A stretch of DNA of 64,000 bases from SZUA-318 sp964412015 (GTDB lineage Bacteria; Gemmatimonadota; Gemmatimonadetes; Longimicrobiales; Gaopeijiaceae). Positions 27,618 through 36,496 of the stretch are shown here, piece by piece. How positions within the stretch are numbered: position 1 is the stretch's first letter; each line of letters begins with the position of its first letter. The notes below the pieces were generated by a model that was not told the origin of the DNA, did no database searches, and was given only the letters and a program-made list of their open reading frames with translations. The stretch lies in assembly GCA_964412015.1 (NCBI GenBank), contig CAYPMO010000001.1:1-64000 (forward strand). Direction: 5' to 3'. The translations under genes and the position numbers were made by a program.

Positions 27618-28891
27618 CGATCGATCTCGCCCAGGACGATGTCCAGGCTGGCGTTGATCATGATCAGGTCCGCCACGAGGTGGCCCCGCGCGAGCTTCGG
27701 GAGGACCGAAATGTTGACGAAGGAGGGCGGACGCACGCGCCAGCGCACGGGCTTCACACCGCCATCGCTCACCACGTACATGCCGAGCTCGCCCTTGGCC
27801 GCCTCCACCGGGAAATAGCAATCACCCGCGGTGATCTTGATGCCCTCGGTGATCAGCTTGAAATGGTGGATCATGCTCTCCATGTCCGACATGACGTCGC
27901 TCTTGGAGGGCAACGTGATGTTCGGATCCGCCACGTTGATCGGCCCGTCGGGCAGTCGCCGGATGGCCTGACGCAGGATCTGGATGCTCTGCTCCATCTC
28001 CTCCATGCGCACCAGATAGCGGTCGTAGCAATCGCCGTGCTCGCCCACGGGGACCTCGAAGTCGTAGGTCTCGTAGTCGTAGTACGGCTGGTCCTTGCGC
28101 ACGTCGTAGGCCACGCCGGAGGCGCGGAGGTTCGGACCCGTGAAGCCGTAGTTCACGGCGTCTTCCGGGCCGATCACGCCGATACCTTGCGTCCGCCCTA
28201 TGAGGATGCCGTTCGCCGTGAGCAGACGGTGGACCTCCTTCAGGGTCTTCGGGAAGGTGTCCAGGAAGTGCTCGAGCTCGGCGATCCACCCCTCGGGAAG
28301 ATCCGCCATCATGCCGCCGACGCGCGTGGCGGACGTGGTGATCCGCGCACCCGTGTACCGCTCGTGCAGCTTGTAGATGCGCTCACGCTCGTGAAAGGTG
28401 TAGAGGAACGGCGTGAACGCGCCCACGTCGATCGCGGTGGTGCCCAACCAGAGAAGGTGGCCGAAGATCCTGTCCAGCTCCATGAGGATCACACGGAGCA
28501 CCTTGCATCGTTCGGTGACCTCGATCCCCGCCAGCTTCTCGACCGACATCACGTAGGCGCAGTTGTAGATCAACGGCGCGAGGTAATCCATCCGGTCGGT
28601 GAGCGGGACGATCTGATTCCAGGTCCGGTATTCACCGAGCTTCTCGAACGACGAGTGGAGATACCCGATGTGGGGAGTGACGTCCACCACGGTCTCGCCG
28701 TCCAGCTCGCAGACCAGCCGGAGCACGCCGTGGGTGGCGGGGTGCTGGGGACCGATGTTGAGGAGCATCGTCTCCGAGCCCAGCTCGGGCTCGGACACGT
28801 CGAACGGCGTCAGCGGGCTGGCCGTCGGCTGCCCGTCCGGACCCATTTCGGGGTTCCGGCCGACCACGTACTCGAGTGTCTTCTCCGCCAT
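27614..28891 (-). CDS. nuoD: NADH-quinone oxidoreductase subunit D
   Basis: Subunit homologous to the large subunit of NiFe hydrogenases; lines the quinone cavity. The 425 residues include NIGPQHPATHGVLRL, with the quinone-contacting histidine, PHIGYLHSSFEK, and RGELGxYVVSDG-like AKGELGMYVVSDGG. NuoC is a separate gene, unlike the fused NuoCD of E. coli. Gap to nuoC is 18 bases. Confidence 0.97.
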   Translation of the reverse strand: MAEKTLEYVVGRNPEMGPDGQPTASPLTPFDVSEPELGSETMLLNIGPQHPATHGVLRLVCELDGETVVDVTPHIGYLHSSFEKLGEYRTWNQIVPLTDRMDYLAPLIYNCAYVMSVEKLAGIEVTERCKVLRVILMELDRIFGHLLWLGTTAIDVGAFTPFLYTFHERERIYKLHERYTGARITTSATRVGGMMADLPEGWIAELEHFLDTFPKTLKEVHRLLTANGILIGRTQGIGVIGPEDAVNYGFTGPNLRASGVAYDVRKDQPYYDYETYDFEVPVGEHGDCYDRYLVRMEEMEQSIQILRQAIRRLPDGPINVADPNITLPSKSDVMSDMESMIHHFKLITEGIKITAGDCYFPVEAAKGELGMYVVSDGGVKPVRWRVRPPSFVNISVLPKLARGHLVADLIMINASLDIVLGEIDR

Positions 28892-28909
28892 CGTTCGCTC
28901 GTCCGCTCG

Positions 28910-29611
28910 TCAGGGTCGGGAGCCCGGGGCCACGCCCGGCTCCGGGGGCGTGAAGGACACCTGCTGCGGCTCGCGCCCCACCTCGATGTCATGCAGCGTG
29001 TAGAACTTCTCCAGGTCCTGGGCGAGCGCTCGCCGCGTCTGCTCCGCCCGACTGAACCGGCCCCGGAGCGGGAAGTCCTTTCGGAGGGGATGCCCCTCGG
29101 CGTAGTCCATCGGCATGAGGATGCGGCGGAGGTCCGGATGGCCCCGGAAGGTCACGCCGAACAGGTCGTAGACCTCACGCTCGAGCCAGTTCGCCGTGTT
29201 CCACAGGGGCACCACGCTATCGATCTCGAGCGCGTCGAGCGGAAGCAGGCATTTCACCCTCAGGGCCCGCCGGTGGGGAATCGACCACAACTGGTACACG
29301 ACCTGCAGCGGTCGGCCCCCACCGTAATCCACGCAGGTGACGTCCCGGAGGAGATCGTAGCGCTGGGCGGGGTCGTCGCGGAGCCATCCGAGGATCTCGA
29401 GATTCCGGGACGGCTCCGCATGCACGACGTGCTGGTCCCCCGCCGACACCTCATGGTGCAGGATGGCCTCGCCGAAGCGGGCGAAGAGCGCGGCCACCGA
29501 AGGATGGCTGTTCCGGTCGGCGGCCACACCTGTCGGAGCGGGGCCCGCCGCGTCCGAGGGCACCGGCCCCCCGTCGATCGCATCCAGGCCGCGCGGCTTG
29601 TGATCGCTCAT
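28910..29611 (-). CDS. nuoC: NADH-quinone oxidoreductase subunit C
   Basis: 30-kDa-type subunit of the complex I peripheral arm. The signature ANWLEREVYDLFGVTFRGHPDLRR is present as separate segments around residues 130-160, followed by MPMDYAEGHPLRKDFPL. The 233-residue length includes a loose N-terminal extension of about 45 residues and a proline-rich C-terminus. It is 4 bases after nuoB. Confidence 0.96.
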   Translation of the reverse strand: MSDHKPRGLDAIDGGPVPSDAAGPAPTGVAADRNSHPSVAALFARFGEAILHHEVSAGDQHVVHAEPSRNLEILGWLRDDPAQRYDLLRDVTCVDYGGGRPLQVVYQLWSIPHRRALRVKCLLPLDALEIDSVVPLWNTANWLEREVYDLFGVTFRGHPDLRRILMPMDYAEGHPLRKDFPLRGRFSRAEQTRRALAQDLEKFYTLHDIEVGREPQQVSFTPPEPGVAPGSRP

Positions 29612-29615
29612 GGCG

Positions 29616-30293
29616 TCAGGGTATCAGGTCGTCGGGGCCGCGAGCCTTGATCTCCTCGCCGCCCGCGAGCTGGTTCTGGTGGGTGGAGTTTCCGAACGGA
29701 CCCGTCAGCCCGACCACTTCCTCCTCGGAGGCTCGCGGCATGGCCACGCGCGTGGGATCCTCCGCGCGCAACTCGTCGTGCTTCGTCAGAGACTCCTGCC
29801 GGATCTTCTCCTGGATCATCATCAGGGCGTAGATCAGGCTCTCCGGCCGCGGTGGGCAGCCGGGCACGTAGACGTCGACCGGCACGATCGTGTCGATGCC
29901 CTGGACCATGGAATAGACGTCGAAGACGCCTCCCGTGGACGCACAGGCGCCCATGGACACGCACCACTTGGGCTGCGGCATCTGGTCCCAGATGCGGCGG
30001 AGCACCGGCGCCAGCTTGTACGGGACCCGTCCGGCGCAGATGAGGACGTCGGCTTGCCTCGGGCTGTACGCCATCCGCTCCATGCCGAAGCGGGAGAGGT
30101 CGAAGTCCGTGGCGAAGGCCGCCATCATCTCGATCGCGCAGCACGCCGTGCCGAACGGCATGGGCCAGAGGGAACTACGCCGGGACCAGTTCACGACGTA
30201 GTCGAGCTTCGTCGTGAGGAACGTGGGGCCGCCGGCACCGATGACGGCGCCCGCGCGCCGGCTTGTCCCTCCACCGGGCAGGGTTATTCCCAC
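29616..30293 (-). CDS. nuoB: NADH-quinone oxidoreductase subunit B
   Basis: Subunit holding the terminal cluster N2 that reduces quinone. The ligands are visible: the tandem cysteines in FGTACCAIEMM, then SMGACASTGG and VPGCPPRPE. I place the start at a GTG at 30293 (GTG-GGA-ATA), since GGAGG lies 7 bases upstream; this overlaps the nuoA stop by 10 bases and gives 225 residues. A longer in-frame start at 30404 would lie well inside nuoA. The C-terminal extension (about 55 residues) is longer than in E. coli. Confidence 0.94.
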   Translation of the reverse strand: MGITLPGGGTSRRAGAVIGAGGPTFLTTKLDYVVNWSRRSSLWPMPFGTACCAIEMMAAFATDFDLSRFGMERMAYSPRQADVLICAGRVPYKLAPVLRRIWDQMPQPKWCVSMGACASTGGVFDVYSMVQGIDTIVPVDVYVPGCPPRPESLIYALMMIQEKIRQESLTKHDELRAEDPTRVAMPRASEEEVVGLTGPFGNSTHQNQLAGGEEIKARGPDDLIP

Positions 30294-30640
30294 TCGAGAC
30301 CTCCCTTCTTCCACTCGTAGAGCAGGCCAACTGCGAGCACCACGACGAAGAGGGTGACGGCGAGGAACGCACTCCATCCGAGCTCCCTCATCTGCACGGC
30401 CCACGGGATCAGGAAGATCGTCTCGAGGTCGAAGACGATGTAGCTGATCGCCACCATGTAGAACTTCACCGAGAAGCGGGCTCTCGTGTCACCCAGCGGG
30501 ATCATGCCCGATTCGTAGGGCATTTCCTTCTGGGCCGTCGGTCGGCGTGGGTTCAGGACGTGGGTCAGCACGACCATCCCGACCGCCATCGCCAACGAGA
30601 GACCAAAGAGCAGCAGAAGAGGGAGATATGCTCCCGACAT
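30284..30640 (-). CDS. nuoA: NADH-quinone oxidoreductase subunit A
   Basis: Three-helix membrane subunit of complex I, 118 residues. The family segment PYESGMIPLGDTRARFSVKFY and the conserved FDLETIFLIPWA (acidic residues in helix 2) are present. The start at 30640 (MSGAYLPLLL) is chosen because the first membrane helix follows directly; a start ten codons upstream would leave a very short leader. First gene of the operon. Confidence 0.96.
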   Translation of the reverse strand: MSGAYLPLLLLFGLSLAMAVGMVVLTHVLNPRRPTAQKEMPYESGMIPLGDTRARFSVKFYMVAISYIVFDLETIFLIPWAVQMRELGWSAFLAVTLFVVVLAVGLLYEWKKGGLEWE

Positions 30641-30683
30641 GGCGCCGCCTGAGTTTGTGAACGGCTTCACTTACAGGCCCAAA

Positions 30684-30713
30684 AAGCTACCGGGACCCGG
30701 CGAGAAGTGTCAA
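30684..30713 (-). promoter_or_regulatory. Predicted promoter of the nuoA-N operon
   Basis: Minus strand: perfect -35 TTGACA (30708-30713), 18-base spacer, -10 TAGCTT (30684-30689). The leader to the nuoA ATG would be about 38 bases. It faces away from the dcd promoter; the two -35 boxes are 38 bases apart. Confidence 0.6.
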
Positions 30714-30751
30714 GCGACGTTTCCCCGATTTCTCCCTACTGTTCCCGTGGT

Positions 30752-30780
30752 TTGCACGACATCCGAAAGAGTTCTATGAT
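30752..30780 (+). promoter_or_regulatory. Predicted promoter of dcd
   Basis: Plus strand: -35 TTGCAC (30752-30757), 17-base spacer, -10 TATGAT (30775-30780), which differs from TATAAT at one position. The leader to the dcd ATG is about 74 bases. Surrounding DNA is less GC-rich than the rest of the window, as expected for a promoter region. Confidence 0.6.
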
Positions 30781-30860
30781 AATGGTTTATCGCCCCTCGG
30801 ACCGAGCAGCGAATCGGCCCTCCGGGGTCGACTTCCGTCACGCTCTCGCACCCGAAGGCG

Positions 30861-31415
30861 ATGCCCGTCAAGAGCGATAAGTGGATCCGGCGCATGGCGC
30901 TGGAGCAAGGCATGATCGATCCGTTCGAGCCGGGCCAGGTACGGCAGGACGTCATCTCCTACGGGCTGTCGTCGTACGGATACGACATCCGGGTAGCGCC
31001 CGAGTTCAAGGTGTTCACGAATGTCCACCATGTAGTGGTGGACCCCAAGAACTTCGACGACCGCTCCTTCGTGGACATCAACGCGGACGAATGCGTCATC
31101 CCGCCGAACTCGTTCGCCCTGGCGAGGACGCTGGAGTACTTCAGGATCCCGAGGAACGTGCTCGTGGTCTGCCTCGGCAAGTCCACCTACGCCCGCTGCG
31201 GCATCATCGTGAACGTGACGCCCCTGGAGCCGACCTGGGAGGGCCACCTCACGCTCGAGATCTCCAACACGACTCCTCTCCCGGCCAAGATCTACGGAGG
31301 CGAGGGGATCGCGCAGCTCGTGTTCTTCGAGGGTGACGAGGAGCCGGAGACCGCGTACGCGGATCGAAACGGCAAGTACATGAAGCAGCAGGGGGTCACG
31401 CTGCCGAAGCTGTAG
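30861..31415 (+). CDS. dcd: dCTP deaminase
   Basis: Deaminates dCTP to dUTP for thymidylate synthesis. The 184-residue protein starts KSDKWIRRMA and has YGLSSYGYDIR, the active-site segment PLEPTWEGHLTLEISN with the catalytic glutamate, and GEGIAQLVFF. Length and motifs match the Dcd family; the bifunctional DCD-DUT form cannot be excluded by eye. It is one of only two plus-strand genes and is divergent from nuoA. Confidence 0.96.
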   Translation: MPVKSDKWIRRMALEQGMIDPFEPGQVRQDVISYGLSSYGYDIRVAPEFKVFTNVHHVVVDPKNFDDRSFVDINADECVIPPNSFALARTLEYFRIPRNVLVVCLGKSTYARCGIIVNVTPLEPTWEGHLTLEISNTTPLPAKIYGGEGIAQLVFFEGDEEPETAYADRNGKYMKQQGVTLPKL

Positions 31416-31448
31416 GCGCCTGCAGGGCGGGAAGCGCGACCCGGAGCG

Positions 31449-31919
31449 TCAGCGCACGTCCATCAGCTCGATGTCGAAGACCAGCGTGGTGTTCGGCGGA
31501 ATCGGACCTACCGCCCGGCCCCGGTATCCCAGCGACGGCCGGATCACGAGGCGGCGGAGACCACCCACCTTCATGCCGGGGATTCCCAGGTCCCATCCGC
31601 GGATCACCGTGCCGGCCCCGAGGGTGCACTCGTAGCGCGCCTCCGCGGTGGCGGCATCGAACACCTTGCCCTCGGGCAGGTATCCGACATAGCGGACGGT
31701 CACCGTGCTCGTCCGTTGAGCGACGGGCCCCTCCCCGACCTTGAGGTCCTGGAGATAGAGTCCGGTCTGCGTGCGCTGCATGGCCGCGAGGTCGACGCCG
31801 AGCTCCGGAGCGAACGTGATCGCCTCGGGATCGTAGGGCTTGGGGTTCGAGGGCGAGCCCCCGCCCGCGCAGCCTGCGAGGACCAGGGCGAGAGCAAACG
31901 ATATCAGTCTCTTATTCAT
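31449..31919 (-). CDS. FKBP-type peptidyl-prolyl isomerase lipoprotein
   Basis: Periplasmic proline isomerase tethered to a membrane. The first 17 residues form a lipoprotein signal (MNKRLISFALALVLAGC, lipobox LAGC with C17). The FKBP domain spans about residues 65-156, with VTVRYVGYLPEGKVFDA, the conserved VIRGWDLGIPGM and the C-terminal NTTLVFDIELMDV. 156 residues in total. It converges with dcd, ending 33 bases away. Substrate proteins are unknown. Confidence 0.93.
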   Translation of the reverse strand: MNKRLISFALALVLAGCAGGGSPSNPKPYDPEAITFAPELGVDLAAMQRTQTGLYLQDLKVGEGPVAQRTSTVTVRYVGYLPEGKVFDAATAEARYECTLGAGTVIRGWDLGIPGMKVGGLRRLVIRPSLGYRGRAVGPIPPNTTLVFDIELMDVR

Positions 31920-31955
31920 GGCACCAAACTAACATCGAATGAGCTCCGTTCGTGA

Positions 31956-31975
31956 ACGGCGAGATCCCACGCCGT
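31956..31975 (-). terminator. Hairpin just after the acyl-CoA dehydrogenase gene
   Basis: A 6-bp stem (ACGGCG/CGCCGT, loop 8) begins 1 base after the stop codon at 31977. It overlaps a 14-base palindrome at 31946-31959 (CCGTTC-gt-GAACGG). No T-run follows, so it may terminate poorly or act as an operator for the FKBP gene. Confidence 0.3.
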
Positions 31976-31976
31976 G

Positions 31977-33788
31977 TCAGCCTTCGTCTCCCGGAAGCCG
32001 TCCTTCGTGCGCAACCAGCCACTCGGTGACGCGCCCCCGCGACTCCACGAGCGTGACCGGCGCAGGCAGCAAGACGTCCACGTCGGAGAGGCGTTTCCGC
32101 CCCTCTTCCCCCGGATGCAGCTCTCCGAGCAGAGTACGCGCTTCCGCCCTCGAGCGCTCGGCCGAGCGCTCGAGCACGAGCGCGGCCAGGTCCGATCGAA
32201 CGGCCTCCGCTTCGGGCGGGCCCGTCCCCTCGAGCTTCGCCACGCGGAGGCCGACGCTCTCCGAGGCGAAGATCTCCATGGCCACATCCGCGAGGCTGGC
32301 GAGGAACTGCTGGCGCCCCGGGTCCTTGAGCCCGTCGGCCCCCACCTCGGCCACCGCGGCCTCCACGAGCATGAGGTAGGCCTGCTTGAGCCGCGCGACG
32401 GCCGCGAGCGTCCCCCGCAGCCCACCGCTCGACCCATCGTCGGGGTGCGGCCGTTCCGGAGCGACGATCCGCCGGAGCTCCTCCAGGGCCATGCCGAGCC
32501 CGATGGGACTCTCGCTTCCCCCGCTCAGCGCCCTGAAGATCGTCCGCTGCGCATAGAGACGGCAGACCTCGTTCGTGCCCTCGTAGAGGCGAGAGACCCG
32601 CGAGTCCCGGTACATCTTCGCGGCCGGATAATGCTCGCTGAACCCGTACCCCCCGAAGACCTGCACCGCCTCGTCGGCCAGGGCGTTGTACGCTTCCGAG
32701 CCGTACACCTTCGAGAGCGCGCATTCCGCGGAGTACTCCGAGAGCGCATCGAGGCGCTGCTCGGGTGTCACGTTTCCCCGGGCCTTCAGCTCCCGGAGGG
32801 CGCGGTACACCATGCCCGCCGTGCGGTACGCGACGGACTCGGCGGCGTAGGCCCGGGCGCCCATGTCCGCCAGCTTGCGGCGAATGAGCCCGAACCGGGC
32901 AATGGGGACACCGAACTGGATGCGCTCCGTCGCGTACTTCGCTGCGACCTCGAGCGCCAGCTTCGCGCCCGTGGCCGAGCTCGCCGCGAGCTTCAGCCGT
33001 CCCATGTTCAACGTGCAGAACGCGACCTTGTATCCCTTCCCGACCTCGCCGAGCACGTTTCCGATGGGAAGCCGAACGTCCTTCAGCGAGACTGCGGAGA
33101 CCGAGGACCCGTCCTGCCCGAGCAGCTTCTCGGGTTCGCCCACGGAGAGGCCGGGCGTGTCCCTCTCGACCAGGAACGCCGTGAACTGACGGCCGTCCAC
33201 CTTCGCGAACAGCACGAACACGTCGGCCCAGGCCGCGTTGCTGATCCACTGCTTGGCCCCGTTCAGCACGTAATGCGTCCCGGACTCGTCGAGCACCGCC
33301 TTCGTGCGGATGTTCATCGCGTCCGATCCGCTGCTCGGCTCGGTCAAGGCGAACGCCGAGAGGAGCGTGCCGTCCAGGCATCCGGGGAGGTACGTCGCCT
33401 TCTGCTCCGGCGTGCCGAAGTAGACGATCGGAAGGGTGCCGATGCCCTGGTGGCCGATGATCATGGTCCCCAGGGGCCCCAGGTCCGCCTTGCTGGACAG
33501 CATGCCCATTACCGCGAGCACACTCAAGTCGAGCCCACCGTCCTCCTCGGGAACCTCGGCCATGAACAGCCCCAGCTCGGCCGCCTTGCGGAACAGGCCG
33601 CGGGAGACCTCCGGATCCCGCGCCACGAGCCTGGGCATGAGGGGTCGTACCTCACGCTCGGCGAAGTCACGGACCGAGCGGACGAGCATCCGCTCCTCCT
33701 CCCGCAGGTCTTCGGGAATGACCGCCCGCTGTGGATCGGCCGCGCCTGTGAGAAAGGCCGCGCCACGGCCGCCGGTGACGTCCGCCAC
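31977..33788 (-). CDS. Acyl-CoA dehydrogenase, long (VLCAD-like) form
   Basis: FAD enzyme for the first step of fatty-acid beta-oxidation. Residues 25-420 make the classical fold, with ALTEPSSGSDA (147-157), WISNA (181-185), RIQFGVP (289-295) and the catalytic base E403 in LYEGTNE. The extra C-terminal helical region (about 430-603) resembles very-long-chain types such as ACADVL/ACAD9, which are membrane-associated. It lies 3 bases after sdhB, in what looks like one operon with sdh and mdh. Chain-length preference is inference. Confidence 0.9.
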   Translation of the reverse strand: MADVTGGRGAAFLTGAADPQRAVIPEDLREEERMLVRSVRDFAEREVRPLMPRLVARDPEVSRGLFRKAAELGLFMAEVPEEDGGLDLSVLAVMGMLSSKADLGPLGTMIIGHQGIGTLPIVYFGTPEQKATYLPGCLDGTLLSAFALTEPSSGSDAMNIRTKAVLDESGTHYVLNGAKQWISNAAWADVFVLFAKVDGRQFTAFLVERDTPGLSVGEPEKLLGQDGSSVSAVSLKDVRLPIGNVLGEVGKGYKVAFCTLNMGRLKLAASSATGAKLALEVAAKYATERIQFGVPIARFGLIRRKLADMGARAYAAESVAYRTAGMVYRALRELKARGNVTPEQRLDALSEYSAECALSKVYGSEAYNALADEAVQVFGGYGFSEHYPAAKMYRDSRVSRLYEGTNEVCRLYAQRTIFRALSGGSESPIGLGMALEELRRIVAPERPHPDDGSSGGLRGTLAAVARLKQAYLMLVEAAVAEVGADGLKDPGRQQFLASLADVAMEIFASESVGLRVAKLEGTGPPEAEAVRSDLAALVLERSAERSRAEARTLLGELHPGEEGRKRLSDVDVLLPAPVTLVESRGRVTEWLVAHEGRLPGDEG

Positions 33789-33791
33789 GCG

Positions 33792-34571
33792 CTATCTGCT
33801 CCCGCCCATGCCGGCCGTGTCGGGCTCGGCGGCCTTCCAGCTCCCCACCAGAAGGTCACGGTTCAGCCGGGCGATGAAGTCCACGCTGATCCCTTTCGGG
33901 CAGGCTTCCTGGCAGGCTCCGTGATTCGTACAGATGCCGAAGCCCTCCCGGTCGTGCTGGGCGACCATCTCCACGACCCGCGTGTAGCGCTCGGGCTGGC
34001 CCTGGGGGAGCAGGCCCAGATGGCTGACCTTGGCCGCCGTGAAGAGCATCGCGGACGCATTGGGACACGCCGCCACGCAGGCACCGCACCCGATGCACGC
34101 CGCGGCGTCCATCGCTCGCTCGGCGTCCTGCTTGCGGATCGGGACCGCATTGGCCTCCGGAGCACTCCCCGTGCGGACCGAGATGTAGCCCCCGGCGTTG
34201 ACGATCCGATCCAGGGCGCTCCGGTCCACCACGAGGTCCTTGATCACGGGGAACGCGGTGGCGCGCCACGGCTCGATCCAGATCTCGTCGGCGTCCTCAA
34301 AGGACCGCATGTGGAGCTGGCACGTGGCCGTCTGGACGCCCGGGCCGTGTGGAACGCCGTTGATCATGATGCCGCACGTGCCGCAGATGCCCTCGCGGCA
34401 GTCGTGCTCGAAGGCGATCGGCTCCCGCCCCGTCAGCGTGAGCTCCTCGTTCACGAGGTCGAGCATCTCGAGGAACGAGGCGTGCTCGCTCATGTCCTCC
34501 GCCCGGTAGGTCTCGAAGCGGCCGGGCGCGGTCGGACCTTCCTGGCGCCAGACGTGCAACGTCAGGTTCAT
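33792..34571 (-). CDS. sdhB: Succinate dehydrogenase iron-sulfur subunit
   Basis: Electron-transfer subunit of complex II. The 259 residues hold the [2Fe-2S] site (CREGICGTCG plus a later TATC), the [4Fe-4S] site CIGCGACVAACPN, and the third-cluster site CTNHGACQEACPKGI. The start at 34571 (MNLTLHVWRQ) is set by a one-base TAATG overlap with the sdhA stop; the longer open frame lies inside sdhA. Confidence 0.96.
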   Translation of the reverse strand: MNLTLHVWRQEGPTAPGRFETYRAEDMSEHASFLEMLDLVNEELTLTGREPIAFEHDCREGICGTCGIMINGVPHGPGVQTATCQLHMRSFEDADEIWIEPWRATAFPVIKDLVVDRSALDRIVNAGGYISVRTGSAPEANAVPIRKQDAERAMDAAACIGCGACVAACPNASAMLFTAAKVSHLGLLPQGQPERYTRVVEMVAQHDREGFGICTNHGACQEACPKGISVDFIARLNRDLLVGSWKAAEPDTAGMGGSR

Positions 34572-36484
34572 TACTTGTAGCTCCTGGTGGAGGGCTTCAC
34601 GTACTCGAACACCAGCGGTTCCTCGTGCAGCGCGGGTTCTACCCCCTCCCCCTTGTATTCCCAGACCGAGACGAACGAGAAGCCGTGGTCGTCGCGCTTG
34701 GCTTCGCCGTCCGGGTAGGTGTGCTCCGAGCGGTAGTGGGCGCCGCACGACTCGTCGCGCCGTAGAGCATCCCAGCACATCATCTCCGCGAATTCGAGGA
34801 AGTCGGCTACCCGGCCCGCCTTCTCGAGGGACTGGTTCAGGTCGGATCCGGAGCCCGGAACCCGGACCTCCTTCCAGAAGCGTTCGCGGATGTCCCGGAT
34901 CCTGACGATCGCATCCTTCAGATCCACCTCGTTCCGCTCCATGCCGCACTGTTCCCACATCACGCGCCCCAGCTCCATGTGGAACTGGTCCACCGTCTTG
35001 GTCCCGTTCACGGAAAGCAGGCGATCCGTACGACCCTTCACCTCCCGCTCCGCGTCGGAGAAGGAGGGATGGTCGGTCGTCACGGGCTGGCGGGGAACAT
35101 CCGCCAGGTAGTTCCCGACCGTCAGCGGAGCGATGAAGTACCCGTCCGCGAGCCCCTGCATGAGGGCGCTCGCACCCAGCCTGTTGGCGCCGTGGTCCGA
35201 GAAATTCGCTTCGCCGAGGACGAACAGTCCCGGAATGTTGCTCATGAGGTCGTAGTCCACCCAGAGTCCACCCATCGTGTAGTGGGGGGCCGGGTAGATT
35301 CGCATCGGCAGCTCGTACGGGTTCTCGCCCGTGATCTTCTCGTACATCTGGAAGAGGTTTCCGTACCGCTCGGCGATGACGTCACGCCCCAGACGCTCGA
35401 TCGCGTGCTTGAAGTCCAAGTAGACACCATTGCGGAGCGGCCCGACGCCGTGGCCGGCGTCCACCATCTCCTTGGCCCGTCTCGACGAGATGTCACGCGG
35501 CGAGAGGTTGCCGAAGCTGGGATAGAACCGCTCCAGGTAGTAGTCTCGCTCGTCCTCGGGGATGTCGCCCGGGGCACGGGTGTCCCCCGGCTTCATCGGC
35601 ACCCAGATGCGCCCGTCGTTGCGCAGCGATTCGCTCATCAGGGTGAGCTTGGACTGGTAGTCGCCCGCCGTGGGAATGCACGTCGGGTGGATCTGGGTGA
35701 AGCACGGATTGGCGAAGCCGGCGCCCCGCTTGGTCGCGCGCCATGTGGCGGTGACGTTGCACGCCTTGGCGTTGGTGGAGAGGAAAAAGACGTTGGAGTA
35801 TCCCCCGGTCGCCAGCAGCACCGCGTGGCCGGCGTGGCTCTCGACCGCACCCGTCAGGAGGTCCCGCGTCACGATCCCGCGAGCGACGCCGTCCACCACG
35901 ACGACATCCATCATCTCGTGGCGCGTGTACAGCTCGACGCCGCCGAGCGCCACCTGGCGCTGCAGCGCCTGATAACACCCGAGAAGGAGCTGCTGTCCCG
36001 TCTGACCGCGGGCGTAGAACGTGCGGGAAACCTGGGCACCCCCGAAGGAGCGGTTGGCCAGGAGGCCGCCGTATTCGCGGGCGAAGGGAACTCCCTGTGC
36101 TACCGCCTGGTCGATGATGTTCAGGGAGAGCTCGGCCAGCCGGTACACGTTGGCCTCGCGCGAACGGAAGTCGCCACCCTTCACGGTATCGTAGAACAGA
36201 CGCAGGATGCTGTCGCCGTCTCCCTGGTAGTTCTTGGCGGCGTTGATGCCTCCCTGGGCCGCGATGGAGTGGGCGCGCCTGGCGGAATCGTGGTACGTGA
36301 AGCACTTCACCCGATACCCGAGCTCGCTCAGGGTAGCCGCCGCCGCGGCGCCGGCCAGACCGGTCCCCACGACGATCACCTCGTATTTCCGCTTGTTCGC
36401 GGGGTTGACCAGCTTCATCTCGAAGCGGCGCCGCTCCCACTTCTGCTCGATGGGGCCCGCCGGGATCTTCGCGTCGAGGTGCAC
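34571..36484 (-). CDS. sdhA: Succinate dehydrogenase flavoprotein subunit
   Basis: Catalytic FAD subunit of complex II; oxidises succinate to fumarate. The 637-residue protein has the dinucleotide fold VIVVGTGLAGAAAA (36-49), the FAD-linking histidine H72 in RRAHSIAAQGGIN, HPTCIP near residue 270 and the C-terminal HYRSEH. Length and the single-cytochrome partner fit the Bacillus/Bacteroidetes-type (B-type) enzyme, which usually pairs with menaquinone. A downstream ATG at residue 23 is an alternative start. Confidence 0.95.
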   Translation of the reverse strand: MHLDAKIPAGPIEQKWERRRFEMKLVNPANKRKYEVIVVGTGLAGAAAAATLSELGYRVKCFTYHDSARRAHSIAAQGGINAAKNYQGDGDSILRLFYDTVKGGDFRSREANVYRLAELSLNIIDQAVAQGVPFAREYGGLLANRSFGGAQVSRTFYARGQTGQQLLLGCYQALQRQVALGGVELYTRHEMMDVVVVDGVARGIVTRDLLTGAVESHAGHAVLLATGGYSNVFFLSTNAKACNVTATWRATKRGAGFANPCFTQIHPTCIPTAGDYQSKLTLMSESLRNDGRIWVPMKPGDTRAPGDIPEDERDYYLERFYPSFGNLSPRDISSRRAKEMVDAGHGVGPLRNGVYLDFKHAIERLGRDVIAERYGNLFQMYEKITGENPYELPMRIYPAPHYTMGGLWVDYDLMSNIPGLFVLGEANFSDHGANRLGASALMQGLADGYFIAPLTVGNYLADVPRQPVTTDHPSFSDAEREVKGRTDRLLSVNGTKTVDQFHMELGRVMWEQCGMERNEVDLKDAIVRIRDIRERFWKEVRVPGSGSDLNQSLEKAGRVADFLEFAEMMCWDALRRDESCGAHYRSEHTYPDGEAKRDDHGFSFVSVWEYKGEGVEPALHEEPLVFEYVKPSTRSYK

Positions 36485-36496
36485 GGTAGGCCTCCG

